The position numbers were made by a program, and so were the translations under genes. The notes under the pieces are model-generated. The model did no database searches and had not been told where the DNA came from. It saw only the letters and a program-made list of their open reading frames with translations. Positions 1 through 5,215 of a stretch of 11,909 nt of DNA are shown piece after piece; the first letter of the stretch is position 1, and each line of letters begins with the position of its first letter. Source of the stretch: an uncultured Eubacteriales bacterium (GTDB taxonomy: Bacteria > Bacillota > Clostridia > Christensenellales > Aristaeellaceae); the NCBI GenBank assembly GCA_900550955.1, contig URUF01000060.1:1-11909 (forward strand), in the 5' to 3' direction.

Positions 1-55
1 ATTCTACAACAGGAGGTCTCTTTTTTCTATTGTCCGCTATCTGGGGTACTGTCCA
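1..55. mobile_element. Possible right end of an IS3/IS150-type insertion sequence (fragment)
   Basis: Bases 31-55 begin with TG and end with CA and contain GTCC, then GGGG, then TACTGTCCA. From memory, this layout resembles the 3' terminal repeat of IS150-group IS3 elements, which ends like GGGTGCAGTACA and also has a GTCC block about 20 bases inside. If so, the transposase gene lies off the left edge and only the tail is in the window. No left-end copy and no target duplication can be seen, so this is a resemblance and not a proof. The nagB promoter starts about 30 bases further on. Confidence 0.33.
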
Positions 56-84
56 CTGTAACTACGCCTTTTCCAAAAACAGAA

Positions 85-113
85 TTGACATTTCCAGCAT
101 ACAATGCTATACT
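85..113 (+). promoter_or_regulatory. SigA-type promoter of nagB with extended -10
   Basis: A perfect -35 box TTGACA (85-90) is followed after 17 bases by TATACT (108-113). TG one base before the -10 box (105-106) makes it an extended -10. Transcription should start near 120, giving a leader of about 78 bases before nagB. I found no convincing NagR/GntR operator or known riboswitch in the leader. Confidence 0.82.
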
Positions 114-197
114 TTTTAGTAAGATGTATTGCGCCTAACCCGTTGTACATCAACCGTTCTCAGAAATACATATTGGATTTGTCAGGGAGGGTACTGT

Positions 198-923
198 ATG
201 CAGATTCATGTTTACGAAAATGCCGCCCAGGTGGGACAGGCCGCCGCAACCTTGATTGCCGCGCAGGTGCTTGCCAAGCCCGCCTCCGTGCTGGGCCTGG
301 CCACCGGCTCCACCCCTATTCCCACCTATCAGGAATTGATTCGCCTGTGCAAGGCCGGCGTGCTGGATTTCTCCCAGGCGCAGTCCTTTAACCTGGATGA
401 GTACTGCGCTTTGCCTGTTGAGCACGAGCAGAGCTATCACAGCTTTATGAAGGCCCAGTTGTTCGATCATATCAACATCGACCCGGCCCGCACCCATGTC
501 CCCAACGGCAACGCCGCCGACCAGCAGGCGGAATGCGCCGGCTATGATGAAGCCATTGCCCAGGCAGGCGGCATTGATATCCAAATTCTTGGCATTGGCC
601 GCAACGGCCACATCGGCTTTAACGAGCCTTCCGACGCGTTTGTGTATGGCTGCCACATCGTCAACCTTACGCATAGCACCATCGAGGCCAACCGCCGCTT
701 CTTCGACAGTGAAAACGACGTGCCCCGTCAGGCGATCAGCCTGGGCATTGGCAGCATCATGAACGCCCGCCGCGTGCTCCTGCTTGCCACCGGCGCCGAT
801 AAGGCCGAGGCCATCCGCGCGTCCGTAAAGGGCGATGTGAACCCGCAGACGCAGGCCAGCATCCTGCGCACCCATCACGACGTTATCTTCCTGCTGGACA
901 AGGCGGCCGCGTCGCTGCTGTAA
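198..923 (+). CDS. nagB: Glucosamine-6-phosphate deaminase
   Basis: This cytoplasmic enzyme converts glucosamine-6-phosphate to fructose-6-phosphate and ammonia, the step that feeds amino sugars from chitin, mucin or cell wall into glycolysis. The 241-residue product has the family landmarks in order: LGLATGSTP (about 32-40, phosphate loop), FNLDEY (64-69, with the catalytic Asp/Glu pair), QSYHSFM (78-84), and GIGRNGHIGFNEP (132-144) with the catalytic His138 and Glu143. Asn136 replaces the Asp of the E. coli enzyme, which I recall is usual in Bacillus-type NagB. The length also fits that shorter type, without the allosteric C-terminal extension. The ATG at 198 is chosen because GGAGG (186-190) lies 7 bases upstream; in-frame extension to 129 has no ribosome-binding site. 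The gene stands alone between its own promoter and terminator, with no nagA beside it. Confidence 0.95.
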   Translation: MQIHVYENAAQVGQAAATLIAAQVLAKPASVLGLATGSTPIPTYQELIRLCKAGVLDFSQAQSFNLDEYCALPVEHEQSYHSFMKAQLFDHINIDPARTHVPNGNAADQQAECAGYDEAIAQAGGIDIQILGIGRNGHIGFNEPSDAFVYGCHIVNLTHSTIEANRRFFDSENDVPRQAISLGIGSIMNARRVLLLATGADKAEAIRASVKGDVNPQTQASILRTHHDVIFLLDKAAASLL

Positions 924-940
924 CCCAATGCGTTTCATGC

Positions 941-980
941 AAAACGCCGCCGTGAGAGCAATTTCTCACGGCGGCGTTTT
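941..980. terminator. Bidirectional intrinsic terminator between nagB and the methyltransferase gene
   Basis: A perfect 17-bp inverted repeat (arms 941-957 and 964-980) encloses the 6-base loop gcaatt. The outer ends are AAAA on the left and TTTT on the right, so each strand gives a GC-rich hairpin with a U tract. It sits 17 bases after the nagB stop and 12 bases beyond the stop of the convergent minus-strand gene, so it can end both transcripts. Confidence 0.9.
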
Positions 981-992
981 CCTGTTGTACAA

Positions 993-1613
993 TCACGCCT
1001 CTTTGCAAAGCGCCTCCAAGCCCGGCTTGGGCTTCCAGGCGATCATCACGCCGTTGCCAAAGCCCGTGCGCTGCCAGCTGACATGCTCAAAGCGCAGCGC
1101 GTCCAGCATGGTTTTTACCCGCTGGCTGCGCAGGGGGCGGCGCATTTCCACGCTCTCCTCCGCCATCATGCCCGCGAGGGCGCTCACTGCCGCGGGGTAA
1201 CAGCTCAGCCCCAATAGCAGCTGGCCTCCCTGCTTCAAAACGCGGTATACCTCGCTAAGCATACGGCGGTTGACCTCCGGTTCATCCGCGCCAAGCTTCA
1301 AAAGCACAACGTCAAACGCGTTCTCCCGCCAAGGGATATCGCCGGGAAGGGCATATACGATATCGCAGGTTTGCAGCCTTTCCCGCGCCTGGCGCACATC
1401 CTCCATACGGTCGGAAACGCCGCATACCTCGCACTGCATGTTGCGCCTCAGGTATTCCGCCACCAGTCCCGCGCCAACGCTTGCATCCAGCACACGGTCC
1501 TCGGGATCGATAACGGCCCACTTGAGCATCGCTTTTTCCAAAGCGGACAGCCTGGGGCTCGCCTTAACGGTCATTTCACGGGATGCCGTTCTTCCCTGCA
1601 CCTTGGTGATCAT
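993..1613 (-). CDS. Class I SAM-dependent methyltransferase, substrate unknown
   Basis: The 206-residue product has a Rossmann-type SAM-binding domain. Motif I is VLDASVGAG (41-49), where the usual D-x-G-x-G-x-G pattern has Ser in place of the first Gly. An acidic residue follows strand 2 (GVSDRMED, 65-72), GDIPW lies at 91-95, and the AFDVVLL strand (99-105) leads to EVYRVLKQGGQLLLG (121-135), typical of the Methyltransf_11/UbiE-like group. About 30 N-terminal residues precede the domain. The C-terminal part (about 150-200) gives no clue to the substrate. The ATG at 1613 has AAGGAGG (1620-1626) 6 bases upstream. The gene lies 92 bases downstream of the ABC permease gene on the same strand, with a possible promoter of its own. 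I cannot tell whether it acts on a small molecule, RNA or protein. Confidence 0.8.
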   Translation of the reverse strand: MITKVQGRTASREMTVKASPRLSALEKAMLKWAVIDPEDRVLDASVGAGLVAEYLRRNMQCEVCGVSDRMEDVRQARERLQTCDIVYALPGDIPWRENAFDVVLLKLGADEPEVNRRMLSEVYRVLKQGGQLLLGLSCYPAAVSALAGMMAEESVEMRRPLRSQRVKTMLDALRFEHVSWQRTGFGNGVMIAWKPKPGLEALCKEA

Positions 1614-1653
1614 GCCCGTCCTCCTTAGCCGTTCTATAATCTCGTTCTTCGAT

Positions 1654-1662
1654 AGTATATCA
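1654..1662 (-). promoter_or_regulatory. Possible extended -10 promoter of the methyltransferase gene
   Basis: Read on the minus strand, TGA followed by TATACT (1662 to 1654) forms an extended -10 box about 40 bases before the ATG. No good -35 hexamer exists at 16-18 bases upstream, so this rests on the -10 region alone. The gene could also be read through from the ABC operon, since no terminator is visible between them. Confidence 0.42.
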
Positions 1663-1705
1663 CAGAATTGCTAAGAATGCACGCATTTTTGTAACATTTT
1701 GTTGA

Positions 1706-3379
1706 TTAATTTGAATATTCTCGTAAACAATACGTTACAGATGCACGTTTCTGCAAAATCAGCCACAGCAATCCATCGCCGATCATAAGCAAAGCAACAT
1801 CCACGGCCAGCGCCAACCCAATGGGCAGCCACAGGCTGTTCATCAGCCAGGCCGCCGCAGCCATTACCGCAATCAGCACAAACCCAATCAGCGTGCTCAT
1901 CATAGCGCTCATGCTCTGTTTTACAGCCTCGGTTTCCGTTTTCCAGTTCAGCTTTGGATGATACACATCCAGCATAAGGCCTGCCATGCACCAAAGCAGC
2001 GAGAACAACTGTGAAATCGCCAGAGCGAGCAGCGTTTGCGGCCACCACACGGGCAATACTATCCATAGGGCGGCAGCGCTCGCCAATGCGGAAACCGCAT
2101 TATACGTCATGCCCATCAGCAGCTTCGCGCCCAGCTGTACCCTGCCGGATACAGGATAAATGCGCCGCAGCTCATGCCTGCGTCCCTCGCGCGACACAGC
2201 CGTGGAAACCGCCAGGCCCATAACAGCCGTCAGGCTGAGAAAGGCCGAGGCAATGGCAAGGTACATCGTAGGCGGCAGAAACGTTAGCAGCACCTGCATC
2301 AAAGGGCCTTCATTTGCATTGTTTTGAATGCTGACCGCCATGATTACAAGCATTACCGGGAACACCACCACGCCGGTCAGGCAATTTGTTGCATAGGTAG
2401 GCACGGTGATTACCTCGCGCATCTCCTGGCGGTACAAGGCCCAAAACGGGCTGCGCACCCGCTGGCTGCACCCCGCCCGGCGCGCCCCGCCGTTCGAGCG
2501 GCGCAGCGTTTCCTCCTGCTTAAGGGCCAGCCGCATATAGCCTCGCCCAAACAGCGCAATGATCAGCGCAATGCTCCCGGCGGAAAACGCCATAAACAAA
2601 AGCGCGTTTCCCCAAGCCGCAAGGCCGCGGCCCGTAATCGCCTGCGCAAGCCAGCCCAGCGGCGGATAGCCCGAAACCAACGCTTCCGTAAGCCCGCCCT
2701 GCCCAAGCATCATGCTTACAACCAGCGCGCCAAGCTCATCCTCGTCCATGTTCATGTTCAGGCTCATTTCCGCCGCGATGATCCCTCCCAGCAGCAGAAA
2801 GGTCATCACGGTGGTTACGCCTTCGCGCCGTTTCCAAAGCGCACTTATGCGAATGAGCAGGCAGGCCAGCAGCGTGGCCACCGCAACCGGGGCCATGGGC
2901 AAAAACAGCAGCCCGCACAGCGCGCGCACATAAAACCCCACGGGCATTCCCATTTCTACGCCATAACGCACCAACAGCGGCGCGCCCACAAGCAGCGCGA
3001 TGCCAGCCTCCCCCATGACAACGGTAGAAAGCTTTGCCGTAAGCACCGCCCTGGAGGAAATGGGGAGCGCGCCCACAAACGCGTTATCTTTGCCAAAGAA
3101 CAGCAGGCTAATCACATAAAAGAAGCCATAAATCAGCGTTACAAGGGTGCAGCCCAGCATCGCCAGCGCAACGGCGGCCTCGGGTTCCCCAAGGGCCTTC
3201 GCCTCACGGTATATCGCCATTTCCAAAAAAATAACCGCGCCATAAAGGGCCAGCGCCAGCAACACGTAGGCCGCATAGGCCGCAAGCGCCTTCCACCGCT
3301 TTTGCCCCTCGCGTTGCCTGCCGCCCGGCTTCAGCGCCGCTAGGCGGTTCAGAAGCAGCAGCCTCCAATAGGCAAGCAT
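1706..3379 (-). CDS. ABC exporter permease, 12 predicted membrane helices
   Basis: This 557-residue integral membrane protein is the probable channel partner of the adjacent ATPase. Hydrophobic stretches suggest 12 helices as two sets of six, roughly at 31-53, 70-95, 117-137, 149-178, 188-206, 255-278, 333-351, 363-391, 418-441, 447-470, 495-513 and 516-543. A basic cytoplasmic linker (about 285-325) joins the halves. The segment LDVYHPKLNW (470-479) followed by TETEAVKQ resembles a conserved stretch in large putative ABC exporter permeases of Firmicutes. The ATG lies 3 bases after the ATPase stop, and its ribosome-binding site (GGGGGAG) lies inside the last ATPase codons, so the two genes are probably translationally coupled. 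The substrate is unknown; drug, peptide or ion export are all possible. Nothing suggests truncation. Confidence 0.8.
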   Translation of the reverse strand: MLAYWRLLLLNRLAALKPGGRQREGQKRWKALAAYAAYVLLALALYGAVIFLEMAIYREAKALGEPEAAVALAMLGCTLVTLIYGFFYVISLLFFGKDNAFVGALPISSRAVLTAKLSTVVMGEAGIALLVGAPLLVRYGVEMGMPVGFYVRALCGLLFLPMAPVAVATLLACLLIRISALWKRREGVTTVMTFLLLGGIIAAEMSLNMNMDEDELGALVVSMMLGQGGLTEALVSGYPPLGWLAQAITGRGLAAWGNALLFMAFSAGSIALIIALFGRGYMRLALKQEETLRRSNGGARRAGCSQRVRSPFWALYRQEMREVITVPTYATNCLTGVVVFPVMLVIMAVSIQNNANEGPLMQVLLTFLPPTMYLAIASAFLSLTAVMGLAVSTAVSREGRRHELRRIYPVSGRVQLGAKLLMGMTYNAVSALASAAALWIVLPVWWPQTLLALAISQLFSLLWCMAGLMLDVYHPKLNWKTETEAVKQSMSAMMSTLIGFVLIAVMAAAAWLMNSLWLPIGLALAVDVALLMIGDGLLWLILQKRASVTYCLREYSN

Positions 3380-3382
3380 GTC

Positions 3383-4111
3383 TTACTCCCCCTTCTCAAC
3401 CAGTTCCAGAAACACTTCTTCCAAGCTGGAGTCCCTATCGCCCTTGCGAAGCTCATCCAGCGTTCCCTTGGCGATCAGCCTGCCGTGATGAATAATGCCG
3501 ATCTCGTCGCACAGGCGCTCCGCCACGTCCAGCACGTGCGTGGAAAAGAACACCGTGCGGCCGCTGTCGGCATGATGGCGCATTTCTTCCTTTAATAGAA
3601 ACACGCTCTGCGGATCCAACCCAACCATTGGCTCGTCCAGCACCCAAATGCTGGGCTCGTGAATGAGCGCGCCTGTGATGGCCAGCTTTTGCTTCATGCC
3701 GCGCGAATAGCTGCGAATCTGCTGGTTGGCGGCCGCCTCCAGCTCAAACAGGACCAGGTATTTCTCGATATGCGCCTTGCGGCGGGCCGCATCCACGCCG
3801 TACACGTCGGCCATAAAGTTCAGGTATTCCATGCCCGTAAGGCGCTCGTACATATCAAAAGCATCGGGCACAAAGCCAAAGGCGCGCTTTGCCGCGATGG
3901 GGTCCTTCGCCATGTCTATGCCGTTGAGCAGCACGCGGCCCTCATTGGGCGTAAGAATACCCGTGAGCATTTTGATGGTAGTGGTTTTGCCAGCGCCATT
4001 GGGACCTATGAAGCCAAATACCTTGCCGTCCTCTACGGTCATGTCTAGGCCGTCCACGGCCTTTACCTTGCCGCCCCCGTAGCTTTTGGTCACGTTTTCA
4101 AATTGAATCAT
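3383..4111 (-). CDS. ABC transporter ATP-binding protein (exporter type)
   Basis: This 242-residue nucleotide-binding subunit powers the permease encoded just after it. Walker A is GPNGAGKTT (36-44). The signature is YSRGMKQ (135-141) instead of LSGGQ. Walker B is IWVLDEP (155-161) with catalytic Glu160, the D-loop is GLDP (164-167), and the switch His192 lies in STH. At the Q-loop the sequence is FVPDAFDMY (80-88), so Asp stands where Gln is usual; I recall this in NatA/CcmA-like exporter ATPases of Firmicutes. The C-terminus (SSLEEVFLELVEKGE, about 228-242) matches the tail common in ABC-2 exporter ATPases. The ATG has GGAGG (4119-4123) 7 bases upstream. It is first in a two-gene operon divergent from a small XRE regulator. 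Confidence 0.93.
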   Translation of the reverse strand: MIQFENVTKSYGGGKVKAVDGLDMTVEDGKVFGFIGPNGAGKTTTIKMLTGILTPNEGRVLLNGIDMAKDPIAAKRAFGFVPDAFDMYERLTGMEYLNFMADVYGVDAARRKAHIEKYLVLFELEAAANQQIRSYSRGMKQKLAITGALIHEPSIWVLDEPMVGLDPQSVFLLKEEMRHHADSGRTVFFSTHVLDVAERLCDEIGIIHHGRLIAKGTLDELRKGDRDSSLEEVFLELVEKGE

Positions 4112-4126
4112 TCCTTCTCCTCCCTT

Positions 4127-4148
4127 ACCGGATACCTCTGCATCCGGT
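4127..4148. repeat. 7-bp inverted repeat in the ABC operon leader
   Basis: ACCGGAT (4127-4133) and ATCCGGT (4142-4148) are exact reverse complements around an 8-base loop. The element overlaps the predicted transcription start of the ABC operon and ends 3 bases before its Shine-Dalgarno run. It could be an operator, or a leader hairpin affecting translation. The sequence alone does not decide. Confidence 0.45.
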
Positions 4149-4152
4149 TATC

Positions 4153-4158
4153 AGTATA
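4153..4158 (-). promoter_or_regulatory. Probable -10 box of the ABC exporter operon
   Basis: The minus strand reads TATACT here, about 41 bases before the ATPase start. A partial -35 (CTGTCG, three matches to TTGACA) lies 18 bases upstream. The predicted start near 4146 falls inside the inverted repeat at 4127-4148. The weak -35 box would suit a regulated promoter. Confidence 0.45.
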
Positions 4159-4171
4159 GCGCACGTCCCCG

Positions 4172-4231
4172 CAAAACGACAGGCCTTTGCTCTAAACACC
4201 ACGTTTTTCCGTTTCAAAACGCAAGGCCTTT
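4172..4231. repeat. Imperfect 17-bp direct repeat pair, 43 bp apart, with AGGCCTTT cores
   Basis: CAAAACGACAGGCCTTT (4172-4188) and CAAAACGCAAGGCCTTT (4215-4231) match at 15 of 17 positions, with their starts 43 bp apart, about four helical turns. The same DNA can also fold, because AGGCCTTTGC (4181-4190) pairs with GCAAGGCCT (4221-4229) with one bulged T, and CGTTTT (4202-4207) pairs with AAAACG (4216-4221). It lies just upstream of the ABC operon promoter, where a regulator could bind. Confidence 0.5.
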
Positions 4232-4267
4232 TATGGCGTGGCGTCAGTTGAGCGCATCCGGCGTTTC

Positions 4268-4307
4268 AACCTGAAACAGATTATAAGCGGATAATCTGTT
4301 TCAGGTT
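4268..4307. promoter_or_regulatory. Perfect 17+17 bp inverted repeat, candidate operator upstream of the XRE gene
   Basis: AACCTGAAACAGATTAT (4268-4284) and its exact reverse complement (4291-4307) flank the 6-base spacer aagcgg. Each arm contains a smaller pseudo-palindrome, CTGAAACAG (4271-4279) and CTGTTTCAG (4296-4304), with centres 25 bp apart, so two protein dimers could bind side by side. A possible -10 box GATAAT (4289-4294) lies inside the repeat, which would make it an overlapping operator for autoregulation. No T tract follows, so it is not a terminator. Binding by the neighbouring XRE protein is inferred from position only. Confidence 0.6.
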
Positions 4308-4336
4308 ATCATACAATACATTCAGAGGTGAGAAGG

Positions 4337-4552
4337 ATGTATCCACGCATTCGGGACTTGCGGCAGGACAGGGATTTAACACAGAAGCAGCTTTCAACAA
4401 TGCTTGGCATGTCCCAAACCGGCTATTCCAAATATGAAACCGGCGAAAACGATATCCCTACCTGCATCCTGATTCAGCTGGCCAAGCTGTACGGCACCAG
4501 CGTGGATTATCTGCTGGGGCTTACCAAAAACCCAAATCCTTATGGGGACTGA
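4337..4552 (+). CDS. Small XRE/Cro-CI family transcriptional regulator
   Basis: The 71-residue product is essentially a single helix-turn-helix domain of the HTH_3 type. IRDLRQDRDLTQKQLSTML (about 4-22) gives helices 1 and 2, and GMSQTGYSKYETGENDIP (23-40) gives the recognition helix and the loop with the family's typical YE.G...P pattern. IQLAKLYGTSVDYLLGLT (about 45-62) forms the closing helices. There is no extra ligand-binding domain. The ATG at 4337 is preferred because AGAGGTG (4324-4330) is 6 bases upstream; the in-frame GTG at 4328 would lie inside that site. The gene is divergent from the ABC exporter operon, and a large palindrome lies 30 bases upstream. A role as repressor of itself and perhaps of the exporter is an inference. 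Confidence 0.87.
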   Translation: MYPRIRDLRQDRDLTQKQLSTMLGMSQTGYSKYETGENDIPTCILIQLAKLYGTSVDYLLGLTKNPNPYGD

Positions 4553-4601
4553 GCGCAAGCGCCCAATGCCGGCTGTTCCTTAAGCGAGCCGGCGCTTGCG
4601 C
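4553..4601 (+). terminator. Large bulged hairpin right after the XRE gene, possible terminator
   Basis: GCGCAAGCG (4553-4561) pairs with CGCTTGCGC (4593-4601), and CCGGCT (4569-4574) pairs with AGCCGG (4587-4592), with a 7-base bulge on the left arm and a 12-base loop. It begins at the base after the stop codon. No T tract follows directly (atccaccggg), so an intrinsic terminator is uncertain; mRNA end protection or a REP-like element are alternatives. Confidence 0.4.
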
Positions 4602-4691
4602 ATCCACCGGGCGAAGCTATGATCTTTTTCACCACCAACATACAGGAAAGCCCAAAATCCATTAACATCTGCACAGAAAGCGGAAACGCGC

Positions 4692-4719
4692 TTGACAAAG
4701 GGCCGAAAACCTGTACAAT
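4692..4719 (+). promoter_or_regulatory. SigA-type promoter of the ATP synthase operon
   Basis: TTGACA (4692-4697) is followed after 16 bases by TACAAT (4714-4719). Transcription should begin near 4726, giving a leader of only about 20 bases with the weak ribosome-binding site AGAAGG (4733-4738). A perfect TATAAT at 4722-4727 is 24 bases from the -35 box, too far to be its partner. Confidence 0.78.
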
Positions 4720-4745
4720 ACTATAATAGGAAAGAAGGCGACGCA

Positions 4746-5210
4746 ATGAAAGTACAGCCTGCTGTTCGTCAAGAAACGGCCAAGGTGGGATTGGGTACGG
4801 CGATTCTATCAGCGCTGATGGTAGCGGTTTTCGCGCTGCTGGGGCGGCTGGATTACAGGGTCGTTTTAGGCACGCTGCTGGGAGGCTGCTCCGCTATGCT
4901 CAATTTCTTCCTGATGGCGCTGTCCGTCCAGCAAGCGGCGGAGGATATGCACGGCGTGCATGTGCCGCCCGAGCCGGAGGAAGAAGAAGGCGGGGACGCG
5001 CCCCCCGCCGAACCCGTGCCGGAAATTCAGCGCGCGAAGCGGCGCATGGGCCTATCCTACACGGGCCGCATGCTAATGCTGGCGGTGGTGGCCATTTTGG
5101 CGCTTTCGCTGGATTGCTTCCATCCCATCCCTGCCGCGTTGGCGCTTTTGTTCCCGCGCCTTACCGTTTCGGTTGAAGGGTTTTTGCAATCACACAAGAA
5201 GGAGGCGTAA
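4746..5210 (+). CDS. atpI: ATP synthase subunit I
   Basis: AtpI is a small membrane protein encoded ahead of the Fo genes; in other bacteria it assists c-ring assembly and has been linked to Mg2+ supply. This 154-residue product has four predicted helices (about 14-33, 39-60, 106-122, 126-142) and ends with LFPRLTVSVEGF (135-146), a typical AtpI closing pattern. The loop between helices 2 and 3 is long and strongly acidic and proline-rich (PPEPEEEEGG at 74-83, then PPAEPVPE), followed by a basic patch (RAKRR, 96-100). The ATG at 4746 is used because AGAAGG lies 7 bases upstream; in-frame extension to 4692 would run through the promoter. Sequence similarity in this family is weak, so position in the operon carries much of the call. 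Confidence 0.83.
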   Translation: MKVQPAVRQETAKVGLGTAILSALMVAVFALLGRLDYRVVLGTLLGGCSAMLNFFLMALSVQQAAEDMHGVHVPPEPEEEEGGDAPPAEPVPEIQRAKRRMGLSYTGRMLMLAVVAILALSLDCFHPIPAALALLFPRLTVSVEGFLQSHKKEA

Positions 5211-5215
5211 GCACA

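Noticed and set aside
129..197. Upstream extension of nagB
   Set aside because: No ribosome-binding site and residues unlike NagB; the ATG at 198 has GGAGG at 7 bases and matches the family start.
120..197. Possible riboswitch or glmS-type ribozyme in the nagB leader
   Set aside because: The leader is short (about 78 bases), shows no strong stems, and glmS ribozymes belong to the synthase gene, not the deaminase.
1690..1739. TGTAAC ... GTTACA inverted repeat at the end of the permease gene
   Set aside because: Arms of 6 bases with a 38-base gap in AT-rich DNA, partly coding; easily chance and not a terminator.
2324..3343. 339-codon plus-strand open frame opposite the ABC permease
   Set aside because: The product is His/Gln/Arg/Ala-rich with no hydrophobic core, and the permease on the other strand has convincing membrane helices and operon context.
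4619..4726. Tiny open frame of 35 codons between the XRE gene and atpI
   Set aside because: No Shine-Dalgarno sequence, and it runs through the atp operon promoter; no recognisable product.
4722..4727. Perfect TATAAT before atpI
   Set aside because: It lies 24 bases from TTGACA and has no other -35 partner; TACAAT at 4714-4719 gives a proper 16-base spacing.
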